From contig JAKBMB010000020.1 of the NCBI GenBank assembly GCA_021831785.1, positions 157,140 through 221,139 on the forward strand: a stretch of 64,000 bases of DNA, in the 5' to 3' direction. Both the position numbers and the translations under genes were made by a program. Under the pieces are notes generated by a model. The model was not told where the DNA came from, did no database searches, and saw only the letters and a list, made by a program, of their open reading frames with translations. The stretch comes from Deltaproteobacteria bacterium (GTDB lineage: Bacteria; Desulfobacterota; Binatia; Binatales; Binataceae). Of this stretch, positions 54,771-63,800 are shown one piece after another (positions within the stretch are counted from its first letter, which is position 1; every line of letters starts with the position of its first letter).

Positions 54771-56528
54771 ATGCCCTACGAATCTGAACTCATCTTTTCG
54801 ACCGCACGGACCGCAAAAGCCATTAAGCGGCAAGAGTGCTCCGGAAGGCTCCGCCGCGTCGCGCGAGGAATCTACACGACCAATTTGGGCGACGACCTTG
54901 GCATGGTGGTGAGGAGAAATGCGGAAGACATTATCGATCACCTTTTTCCGGGAGCGGTGGTGTCTCATCGAAGCGCATTCGAGTTCGGCGATCGCGCGAA
55001 TCGTCCTGAGCACCTCTTTCTAACCCTACCCAAGGCTCCCCGGCTCTTGCGTCTGCCCGGCCTGACGATTCACGTGCTGCGCGGGCCGGGGCCATCCGCC
55101 AACGATCCTCCCTACCGGAAATTTTATCTTTCATCGCGAGAGCGCGCGTTTCTGGAAAACCTGAGTCCCGGACGCGAACGCGGCGGCGCGCGCAAGAATT
55201 TGCCGCGAAAGGAACTCGAACGGCGGCTTGTCGAGGGTAGAGGCCTTGAGACACTCGACACCTACTTGAACGGCATCCGTGATCGCGCCCGTGGTGAGGC
55301 GGAGAAGCTTGGCTTCGATAAGGAATTCACCACGCTGAGCGACATTATCGGAGCGGTCCTGGGATCGGGCGGCGCGAAGGCGGCGCTTTCACCGAGCGAG
55401 ATCGGCCAAGCTCGCGCGATGCCTTACGATGGCGGCCGGTTGCGCCTCTTCGAGGCCCTGGTGCTCGCTCTGCGAAATGTGGAATCCCCATCGTGGATGA
55501 AGCCGCCGCCGATTGCGCAAGTTCAGGCGGTTTTGGCGAACAGCACCTTTTACGAAGCGTATTTCTCCAATTACATCGAAGGCACCAAGTTCGACATCGA
55601 TGTAGCCGAGGCGATGGTCTTCGATAATGTCGAGCCGGCGGCGCGGCCGGAGGATCAACGCGACGTGCGCCATACCTACGCGATGCTTTCCGACCTGCGG
55701 GAGATGCGCCGCGTGCCGTCTAGTCCTGATGAACTGATCGACATCCTGAAAGCGCGCCACAACCTGATCATGAGGCATCGGCCTCAGAATCTGCCTGGCG
55801 AGTTCAAGCGCCAACCAAACCGGGCTGGCGAGACTAAGTTCGTTGAACCGGAACTGGTTGAGGGCACGCTCCGGCAAGCCTTTCGGATTTATGCCGATCG
55901 GCTTGCTACTCCGCTTGCGCGTGCCATCTTCATGAGCGTGGCGATTGCTGAAATTCATCCGTTTACCGACGGCAACGGACGGATTTCACGGGCGATGATG
56001 AACGCCGAGTTGACGTTCGCCAATCAGTGCCGCGTCATCGTTCCAACTGGCGGACGCGATGACTATCTTCTCGCGCTTAGAGCTTTCTCGCGTCAGGAGC
56101 GGTCCGATCCAATCGTCACGGTGCTGGCGCGCTGTCAGGCGCTCACTTCGATGGTGATTTGGGCGCCGCGCCCTTTGGCCAGAGCGATCCTGCGCGAGTT
56201 GGGAACCTTCAATGAACCTCCAGACTCGCATCTGTTCGTGCCGGAGTCGGCCTTGTCGCCGCGGCTACAGGCGGCGGCCAGACGGGCTGAGGCGGCCGGC
56301 GCGGAGTTGGAAGCCAAGTCCTGGGATCCGACAGCACGAGCGCGCGTGTGCGCCGAGTTTTCCGATGCGGCTTCTGAATATGCGGAGTTGATGCCGGACT
56401 TTCCCGGCGCGCGAAGGGCTGTGCTCGCCGGCACGCAAGAACTGATTGATCGCGGGATGAAGGAATTAGCACCGCTGGCCGAAAAGATGAAAACACATCC
56501 GCAGGATGAGCAGCGCGGACCTCGTTGA
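54771..56528 (+). CDS. AbiEi-like antitoxin domain fused to Fic protein
   Basis: 585 residues from ATG 54771. The N-terminal ~190 residues resemble AbiEi type IV antitoxins: winged helix (SGRLRRVARGIYTTNL), then VVSHRSAFEFGDRANRPEHL and LPGLTIHVLRGPG. Next comes a linker, and then a Fic domain with inhibitory motif SNYIEGTKFD and catalytic HPFTDGNGRISRAMM. AMPylation or a related transfer is expected; the fused antitoxin-like domain may regulate transcription or activity. A longer frame from 54600 is not supported by homology. It directly follows a broken AbiEii gene. Confidence 0.85.
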   Translation: MPYESELIFSTARTAKAIKRQECSGRLRRVARGIYTTNLGDDLGMVVRRNAEDIIDHLFPGAVVSHRSAFEFGDRANRPEHLFLTLPKAPRLLRLPGLTIHVLRGPGPSANDPPYRKFYLSSRERAFLENLSPGRERGGARKNLPRKELERRLVEGRGLETLDTYLNGIRDRARGEAEKLGFDKEFTTLSDIIGAVLGSGGAKAALSPSEIGQARAMPYDGGRLRLFEALVLALRNVESPSWMKPPPIAQVQAVLANSTFYEAYFSNYIEGTKFDIDVAEAMVFDNVEPAARPEDQRDVRHTYAMLSDLREMRRVPSSPDELIDILKARHNLIMRHRPQNLPGEFKRQPNRAGETKFVEPELVEGTLRQAFRIYADRLATPLARAIFMSVAIAEIHPFTDGNGRISRAMMNAELTFANQCRVIVPTGGRDDYLLALRAFSRQERSDPIVTVLARCQALTSMVIWAPRPLARAILRELGTFNEPPDSHLFVPESALSPRLQAAARRAEAAGAELEAKSWDPTARARVCAEFSDAASEYAELMPDFPGARRAVLAGTQELIDRGMKELAPLAEKMKTHPQDEQRGPR

Positions 56529-56597
56529 ACGGACTGGCTTCTCGTCGTGGGAAATTCGATTGAAAGCCGGTCAATGTTTGGTGGAGTGAAGGACGGT

Positions 56598-56626
56598 GCG
56601 GCGCCCGCGCATCGCGCGGGCGCCGC
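56598..56626. terminator. Perfect 13-bp GC hairpin between convergent genes
   Basis: GCGGCGCCCGCGC (56598-56610), loop ATC, and its exact complement at 56614-56626. It lies between the ends of the plus-strand Fic fusion and the minus-strand ArdC-like gene, and 5 bp after the latter's stop. It probably acts as a bidirectional transcription block, though no T-tract flanks it. Confidence 0.5.
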
Positions 56627-56631
56627 GACAA

Positions 56632-57522
56632 CTAATCGGAGCAGGGCGTCCGGCTGAGAACGTAATCACACGCCCGTTGCGCCTGAGTGGCGGCGTGAAC
56701 GATGAATTTCCGATCTTCGCGGAGTTTGGTCTTAAGCCATCCGGCGATGTACGCGGCGGAATTGTCGATCGTGCGATTCTCGATGCCCGCGATTCCGCAC
56801 AAATAGGCGGCTGTCATCTCCGCCACAACTTCCTCGGCGCTGTAAACAGGGGAGCCGAACGGCGCCGCTTCCTTCAGCGAATCGCGATTTAGCCGTTTCT
56901 CATGGCCAGTGGCATGCCCACAAGCCTCATGGAACATGGTACACCAGAACTCATGTGCGCTTTCGAATAGTCCCCGTGGCGGCATCGTTACTCGGTCGGT
57001 GGCGGGCGAATAGAAAGCCTTGTCGCCGGCGTAAACGATCTCGGGCGGGTTGGGCATTTCGCAGAGAATCTTCTCGCAAGCCTCGATGGGATCAAGTTGG
57101 CGTTGTTCGGGTAGCGCCAGTTTCTCAGTGACCGATACCGGCAGATCGCATTGCTCTGTGTTGAACGCTGAGTAGTAGCGTAATACAAACCGGCGCTTCT
57201 TCTGCCCTTCGCTGTGCTCCTGGGTTTCGGGCTCGCCCGCTTTCACTTCGACGCCTCCGACGTAGACACGCCAGAAGACCACGGGCGTTGCCTTCTCGCC
57301 TTTGCGGACTGATCCGCCAAGCTCGTTGATCTGCCGAAAGGTCGCCCAATGCGGCGAGGTGTAACCCTGCATGGTGAGCAGCCACACATTGACGCCGCGA
57401 TATAGCTTCGTCGAGACGAGGTTACGTGGTGCGCCAATGCTTCGCCACGGCTTGTGCCACGGAACCGTGCCCGCTTCCAACTTTTCGATGATCCGATCGG
57501 TGATTATCTGGTAAACGTCCAT
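56632..57522 (-). CDS. ArdC-like antirestriction / zincin-domain protein
   Basis: 296 residues. N-terminal ssDNA-binding domain typical of ArdC (VYQIITDRIIEKLEAGTVPW, HKPWRSIGAPRNLVS, YRGVNVWLL, WATFRQINELGGSVRKGEKA). The C-terminal metallopeptidase-like domain has MFHEACGHATGHEKRLNR. The usual motif is HExxH; here a Gly makes it HEACGH. ArdC proteins protect incoming plasmid DNA from restriction. SSB and a small zinc protein lie upstream on the same strand, a conjugative-element type of module. Confidence 0.85.
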   Translation of the reverse strand: MDVYQIITDRIIEKLEAGTVPWHKPWRSIGAPRNLVSTKLYRGVNVWLLTMQGYTSPHWATFRQINELGGSVRKGEKATPVVFWRVYVGGVEVKAGEPETQEHSEGQKKRRFVLRYYSAFNTEQCDLPVSVTEKLALPEQRQLDPIEACEKILCEMPNPPEIVYAGDKAFYSPATDRVTMPPRGLFESAHEFWCTMFHEACGHATGHEKRLNRDSLKEAAPFGSPVYSAEEVVAEMTAAYLCGIAGIENRTIDNSAAYIAGWLKTKLREDRKFIVHAATQAQRACDYVLSRTPCSD

Positions 57523-57558
57523 TTTCGTAATTCCTCAAATGCGCGATGCGGTAATAAG

Positions 57559-57584
57559 GCGAGAGCCGCTTTCGCGGCTCTCGC
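57559..57584 (-). terminator. 11-bp perfect hairpin with GNRA-type loop between ssb and ardC-like genes
   Basis: On the minus strand GCGAGAGCCGC, loop GAAA, then the perfect complement. It starts 14 bp after the ssb stop and precedes the ArdC-like start by 36 bp. Such a stem can terminate, stabilise the ssb 3' end or set the level of the downstream gene. There is no U-tract. Confidence 0.5.
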
Positions 57585-57598
57585 ATAATTGATGGGAG

Positions 57599-57979
57599 CT
57601 AGAATGGAACTTCGTCGCCGGCTTTGGCCTTCGGCGCACTTCCGTTCACGCGGTTTCCGAGCATCCGCAGTTGCAGCGCCACAATTTCGGTCCGGTAGCG
57701 CGGGCCGCTCCCGTCTTTAGCCTGGTATTGGCGGGTGCGGAGTCTACCCTCGACATAGACTTGCCGCCCCTTCGAAAGCAGGCGCTGGCAGTTGTCCGCG
57801 AGCTTCCCGAAGGCGACCACGCGATGCCATTCGGTCCGCTCCTGGCGTTCGCCGTTGCGATCCGTGAATCGCGCCTTGGTTGCCACGCTCAGATTCGCCA
57901 CGCTCTGGCCTGACGGCAGTGCGCGAACCTCGGGATCACGGCCAAGATTTCCGATAACAATTGCCTTGTTGACTGACAT
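57599..57979 (-). CDS. ssb: Single-stranded DNA-binding protein
   Basis: 126 residues, OB fold: NKAIVIGNLGRDPEVRALPS, VANLSVATKARF, EWHRVVAFGKLADNCQRLLSKG (quoted in part: TEWHRVVAFGKLADN), VYVEGRLRTRQYQ. The acidic C-terminal tip DEVPF is present, so it can bind partner proteins. It is short in linker compared with chromosomal SSB, which fits a mobile-element copy. Flanked by the zinc-protein and ArdC-like genes. Confidence 0.93.
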   Translation of the reverse strand: MSVNKAIVIGNLGRDPEVRALPSGQSVANLSVATKARFTDRNGERQERTEWHRVVAFGKLADNCQRLLSKGRQVYVEGRLRTRQYQAKDGSGPRYRTEIVALQLRMLGNRVNGSAPKAKAGDEVPF

Positions 57980-58012
57980 TTTCGTTTACCTCCGATTCCT
58001 TTTCGTTGTTGG

Positions 58013-58222
58013 TTAAAATCCGTCTTCATCGATCCGGTGGGCGTTGAAGTCGCGTTCGGCTTTGTCGCCGTGACCGCAACGATCGCCATAGAGGGCCTTG
58101 TCGCCGGGGTAGTAGAACGCTCGCTCGCCGGGGTTGATTTCCGTCTGGCAGTTCGGCTCCGCGCATCGGGCCGAATACCTGACGGTGGTCCACTTGGGAT
58201 CGCACTTAAAACGTCGTCGCAT
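58013..58222 (-). CDS. Small zinc-binding protein of mobile elements
   Basis: 69 residues from ATG 58222, preceded by AAAGGAG. Cysteines in FKCDPKW, ARCAEPNCQ, and DRCGHGD suggest a small zinc ribbon. Family not known to me. It lies 33 bp upstream of ssb on the same strand and is likely co-transcribed with it. Confidence 0.6.
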   Translation of the reverse strand: MRRRFKCDPKWTTVRYSARCAEPNCQTEINPGERAFYYPGDKALYGDRCGHGDKAERDFNAHRIDEDGF

Positions 58223-58552
58223 CGTGGTTTCTCCTTTCGCCCGCTTCCGCTCCTGCGGCAGGGCGCTTTGGTTCGTAAAACCCGAACCTTTCTTTCCCCC
58301 GTCGCCCTTCACCCTTGTTTGAGGGCGAGGGAGGAAAGAGACCCGATGCGGAGCGCAGCGGAGCTACCAATGAGCGCGGCGCGGCAATTCAAGGCCGCCG
58401 TGACAAGCGCTAGCGGTCCCGATCAGGGATGGCTCGGCGGTCTTGAGCAAAGCCGCGCAAGGTGGGGTGTGGGCGACTGTTTTAGGAGAGGAGAGTGGGG
58501 AGCGTGGTGCTGAGCGAGAGGTGGTGTAGATTAGGCGACGGAAGGAGCGAGG
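58223..58552. other. 330-bp intergenic region between divergent genes
   Basis: No gene seen. It separates the ssb module (minus) from the nuclease-helicase gene (plus) and should hold both promoters. GC-poor tracts or clear -35/-10 pairs are not evident by eye. Confidence 0.4.
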
Positions 58553-60577
58553 GTGGAAGATAAAACGATCAGCCCGGCAGTGCTGGCGGGTGCACCAGTC
58601 AATTCGTTTTATGGAGCGCGAGTCGCCGAGTTCATGGCTGAGGACCCCAGGGCTGTTGTTGGTGCACTCACGACTCGTGCTGCCCTCGAATATCGCGGCA
58701 ACCAGCCGGAACAAGCTCGCGCGTGGCAACGTGAGGTCGAACTCCTAAGTCGCGCGTTCAACGTTTTGACAGGGTCGGGCGAGTGGGGCCTATTGCTTGA
58801 GTATTCCCTGAGACGCTTGGGGCGCCGCCCGGATGCGGTCATTTTAGCCCCTGGCGTGATCATAGTGGTCGAGTTCAAAATCGGTGCAGAGAGACACGCT
58901 GCGCACTATGTGCAACAAGCGGAGGACTATGCGCTCTGCATCCGGGACTTTCACGATGGCTCAGGTCGTTTTGTCTTGGTGCCGATCGTGTGTGCCGAAC
59001 TGGCGCCTGCAGTTATTGCAACACAACCTTCGGTTGTAGAAGCAGTAGCCTCGCCTATACTAGCCAACGCACACGACCTGCCCGATGCGCTTCGAATGGC
59101 AGTCTCGACAGGGACGAGAGAAGCGGAAACCGTGTCATGGCGTGCGTTTGACTCCGGCCCGTACAATCCGACCCCCACGATCGTCGACGCCGCCAGGGCT
59201 GTCTATGCCGGACATTCGGTTGCAGAGATCGGGCGCAGCGATGCGGATGGCATGGCGCTTCAGCGCGCAGCGGAACGGCTGCGCCACTGGGTCCTTGAAG
59301 CGCGACGAAGCGGAGAGCACATAGTGTGCCTCGTGTCGGGGACGCCTGGAGCGGGAAAGTCTCTCTTGGGGCTCAACTTGGTCCTGGCAGACGGGGCGGG
59401 CCGAGTTGCCGGCGAGCCGGCGGTTATGCTCACAGGCAATCGTCCGCTTGTGCAGGTCCTCAGAGGCGCTCTCATCGCAGATTCGCGCGCGCGCGGAGAC
59501 AATGGAGGCGCAAGCAGAGCGGTTGAGGGCGCTCTGCAGACCTTGCTCGGGTACCTCCGACAACACGCCGAAGAATCCTCCGGTACGCCGCCCGAGCATG
59601 TGCTGGTTTTCGATGAGGCGCAGCGCGCTTGGGATGAGGAGACGGGGCAGAAGCTTCTCCAACGCCGCCGCTCTGAGCCGGAGCTATTCTTGGAGATCCT
59701 GCATCGTTTGCCGTGGGCTTGCCTCGTGTGCCTAGTTGGGGAGGGACAGGAAATTAACCGCGGAGAGGGTGGCATGGCTCTCTGGGGAGAAGCGCTCGCG
59801 GTTGAGGATCGCGCGGCCCGCCGATGGCGCGTGGTCGGGTCGCCGCTAGCATCCGCGACCGGCATTTCAATGCAGTTGGATGCCTCCCTGCATCTAGCGA
59901 ATGGAGTAAGGGCGTACCGGAATCCGCGTTTTGGGGAATGGGTGGAGGCGCTCCTGGCGGGCAACATCGAAGGCGCTCGAAGACTGAGTCGGCACATGTC
60001 AAATCCCGCGGCGCAAATCACTCGCGATGTGAAGATGCTGAAGGAGTGGTTGCGGTTGCGACAAAGGGGCGGCAGGCGGGGTGGACTGGTCGTGAGCTCG
60101 GGCGCGACGCGGCTCGTCGCGGAGGGCGTCCCAGCACCTCCGATGTCGAACGATCTAAAGGTAATAGAGAATTGGTTCTTGAAGTCGCGGCCGGATTTTC
60201 GAGGCTCCGATTCGTTGGAAGTGCCGCTGAGCGAGTTTGGTTGCCAAGGACTTGAGCTTGACTACGTGGGCCTCTGCTGGGGAGGCGACCTGATATGGTT
60301 AGCCGAGTCGGCGAAGTGGATGCCGCGGCAAATGAGAGCGCCGTCCTGGCAAGCAGTGCGGCGCCCGGAAAGCGCGCGCTACCGGATAAATGCCTATCGG
60401 GTTCTTCTGACGCGAGCGCGCGAAGGGACTTGCATCTATGTTCCACGCGGTGCCGCAGATGATCCAACGCGGTCGCCTGCAGAGTTGGATGGAATTGCCG
60501 GAGCTCTGTTGCAGGCCGGCTGCATCGATGTGGCGGAGAGCGAAGGACGTGCTGACGTCCGGTTACTCGACGGATAG
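58553..60577 (+). CDS. PD-(D/E)XK nuclease fused to DUF2075 (Schlafen-group-like) helicase
   Basis: 674 residues, GTG start after GGAAGGAG. The N-terminal ~200 residues carry a nuclease core, RRPDAVILAPGVIIVVEFKI: D94, E107 and K109 form D-x12-ExK. A P-loop helicase domain of the DUF2075 kind follows: Walker A SGTPGAGKSLLGLNL (~262-276), HVLVFDEAQRAWD (Walker B ~350-361), and AYRVLLTRAREGTCIYVP near the end (motif VI). DUF2075 helicases occur in defence islands. A role in cutting invading DNA or RNA is inferred. The next gene starts 244 bp downstream in the same orientation. Confidence 0.88.
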   Translation: MEDKTISPAVLAGAPVNSFYGARVAEFMAEDPRAVVGALTTRAALEYRGNQPEQARAWQREVELLSRAFNVLTGSGEWGLLLEYSLRRLGRRPDAVILAPGVIIVVEFKIGAERHAAHYVQQAEDYALCIRDFHDGSGRFVLVPIVCAELAPAVIATQPSVVEAVASPILANAHDLPDALRMAVSTGTREAETVSWRAFDSGPYNPTPTIVDAARAVYAGHSVAEIGRSDADGMALQRAAERLRHWVLEARRSGEHIVCLVSGTPGAGKSLLGLNLVLADGAGRVAGEPAVMLTGNRPLVQVLRGALIADSRARGDNGGASRAVEGALQTLLGYLRQHAEESSGTPPEHVLVFDEAQRAWDEETGQKLLQRRRSEPELFLEILHRLPWACLVCLVGEGQEINRGEGGMALWGEALAVEDRAARRWRVVGSPLASATGISMQLDASLHLANGVRAYRNPRFGEWVEALLAGNIEGARRLSRHMSNPAAQITRDVKMLKEWLRLRQRGGRRGGLVVSSGATRLVAEGVPAPPMSNDLKVIENWFLKSRPDFRGSDSLEVPLSEFGCQGLELDYVGLCWGGDLIWLAESAKWMPRQMRAPSWQAVRRPESARYRINAYRVLLTRAREGTCIYVPRGAADDPTRSPAELDGIAGALLQAGCIDVAESEGRADVRLLDG

Positions 60578-60821
60578 TCGCATGTACTAGGGCGAGCCGA
60601 ACGAAGTTGGACCTGCGATTACGGATTCGTTTGCAGCTGGTGAGGAACTGGCCCCAGCATTCGGAGCCGGAGCCTCAGGGGACTGTGGCACGGTAACGTG
60701 GCGGTAGATAGACTCCGATATGGCCAACCGGGCCCTTGGCCTAGGTCTGGTTAAGATTTCAGTATGCACCGGTCGATCTGGGAACCCGCGGTGGCACCAT
60801 CGAGCGACTGGAGTGGACCTT

Positions 60822-63800
60822 ATGTTCGAATATAGTTGCTTTCTGCATCCACAACACAAAGGCGCTTCTCTGGATTCTCGCTGTCCGGAATGTAACCAGC
60901 CGTATGGATTTCCGTTGGAGGCAGCACACCTTCCTCGCACGATTAACGGAAAACGCGTGGTTGAAGGCCTGAATCGTGGGTTTTATGGTGCAGTATTCAA
61001 GATGCAGCACCCCAGAACCGGCCGGTTCTATGCAGTTAAAGTGATTCCCGTACAGACCTACGCGCCTAAGGAAGAAGGAGGGTATAGTAAATCGTTCGAG
61101 AGGGAGTGGAGGCTCCATCTCGACCTTTCGTCTGCTCCAGTGGTCGCACGATTAGAGGATCAGGGTGAAAATGATATCAATTTCGGACAATGCTCGATCC
61201 CCTGCTACTGGATGGAAATGGAGTTCGTCGATGGAAGCGCCCTATCTCAGGTGATCAAGAGTGGCCCCACGTCTCCGCGACAAGCAGCGCAAATCGCCTG
61301 GGATCTGCTCGACGTGATTGAAGCTCTCCAGCGGCGCGGGCAACATCACAACGACTTCCATGGCGGCAACATTATTGTAACTCGGCTGAGCAGAGCGGAG
61401 TCGCGACTATCTGCAATAGATCCGGAAACAGGAATGAAGGTTCTTGACCTAGGGTCGGCCGCCCAGGAAACGCGATCATCTGACGAGCGACTCGGGGACA
61501 CGCACTGGGTCGCAAAGCACATTCTCGAATTGTTGGAATCGTACGAACGTACAAATATCGGTGCTGACCCTGCTCTCCTACGTACTTGCGCTCAACTAAG
61601 ACGGGTAGCCGAACACTATTATGGTGCGGACAAACAACGCCGGCCTTCACCGAGCGACATGAAGGAGATGGTGCGAGCAGCGTACTATTATGCGCAGAGA
61701 CCGTTTGATGTACCTGTTCGCCTGCCATCTATTTCGACGCATTACAATGCTCGGACTTTGCCTCCCTCTTTTGCACCTGAATTGCTTTACGATCCCAGTG
61801 GAAGGTGGGCAGGGCGGTTGCAAGGACCGGGCCCACAGCTTCTGTTCGGAATGCGCGGCTGCGGGAAAACTATGCTTCTTCGCTCGCTTGAGTGGCCTGC
61901 ACGCCTCAGGGCGCGGAAGACCAGCGGGCCTGCTTACGAAACGCGCCAGGAGGTAGCACAGCGAGTAAGTGGTGAAACCTTCCTGGGAGTTTTTGTCTCT
62001 TGCAGTGCACTGTTGCGAGGGCCGAGACCGGAGTTGATTGACAGGCCCGTTCTGCGGACGTTCCTGGCATTTGCACGCGAGATCGTCAGAGATGTGGAAG
62101 CCTGTGCATTCACCGAAATCGGGAGTGTCAATTACTCGGAACTGCAGGGATTCGCGGAAGTGGTTCATCGGGCTGTACCCTGGTTCGCGGTCCCGTCTAA
62201 CCCTGCTGATGTGTGGGAATTATCCAGAGCAATTGCTCAGGCTCTTAGCCGGGCCTGGGATGGCGACATCAGCAATGATCTGCCGCCGCTATTGGTGTTT
62301 GAAGAACTCTGCCGGTCGACACGGCGACTAGTCGACATCTGGGCAAACAAAGTACTCTTGTTCCTTCTAGACGATGTGTCTACTCGTGTGTTGCCCGTCC
62401 AGAATGTCAGCGAGTTATTGAGCCAGCTCTGCATCCATAGTCCATTATTTGGATTCAAAGTCTCGACTGAAAATCAGACCTTGGAGCTTCGCACCGAGGG
62501 TGGTGAAGTTGCTCGAGAGGGGCGAGATTTCGAACCCTTTGACCTCGGCTTGGAAGTGGTCGCTCATCTTGGTGGGCACGAGGGAGCAAAGTTCATAGCG
62601 AGTATTCTTCAGCGTCGTGCCGCGATCACTGAAGGCGCACCTCGAAACCCAGTCAAGGAGATCCTCGGCTCGCAAAGTCTCGAAACTCTCGCTGGTAATC
62701 TTCGGAGCGGGTTGGCAGATCCCGTGTACTGGGGGTTAGAGAGTCTCGCCGGTATGTGTGTCGGCGACATTGGGGATGTGCTGCAACTCTACGAAACCAT
62801 TTTGCAAAGAGGTGCGGAAAAACCATTCCCAATCTCTTCGGCGATCCAGCACAAAGCCGCGATCGAGATCGCGGAAGTAAAGTTGCGCGCCTTGGCCATT
62901 AGAGAGGAGTGGCTTTATTCACATGCTGTCGCTTTCGCACAAGCGTCCCATCGTGAGTTGAGAAGGAGTTCCAGTCGTCTGAGGCAACACACACGTATTC
63001 ACGTAAACATCACAGAGCAAGATGCGCCGACGCTGTTTCCTCTTCTTCTTAAAATGGTTGACGCAGGGGTGTTTGTTTTCATCGGTGGTCAAAGCCGATC
63101 CAAAGCGGGTGGCGGGCAGTCGCGTTTACAGTTCAAGCTCGCTTATAGAAAGATGTTGGGGCTTCCCTATCGCATGCCGCTTAGCGACCGAGACAGATTT
63201 GAGCCCGAGAACCCGAAGGAGCTCCGTGACTGGATTGAACATCCCGCTGCCGAGAGGCTACGTTGGGGCAAGCTACCTGAGGAAGACCGAGGCTCGGATG
63301 GCCAGACCGAAAACGGTCGACAAAGTCTGTCGCACGAGGCAGAACAGCAGATTATGCAGGACATCCCCAAATCGCCGCAGCCACGAGGTGAGAACGGGGA
63401 GCTGCCAGAGGCGCATACGCTATTTTCCGTCCAGACAATGTTGGCGAGCGAGATCTCGGCGGCCCGTGTTTCGCTGGAGGACAAACACGTAATTGCCGCG
63501 TTCGGATTCGAAGATCGTAGCCCCGGGTCTTGGCGCAATCTACTTGCATTCGGGTGCCCGCGCAGAGCGACGCTTGTGCAGTATCCGAACGAAGGGAAGA
63601 AGAAGGAGATCGAAGCTGTGCTGCGAGATCGAGGCGTGTCGTATGACATAACATTAACAGGGTCTTACGGTCACGGGGATCTTGTCCGTCAACTAATCGG
63701 TAGCTGCGATGCCGCGGAGGCGGTGCTGATAGATACTACGTCCTTGACGAAAGCACTAATTTACGAACTGGTGACATTGGCGCTCGTTGAGCGAGGTGAT

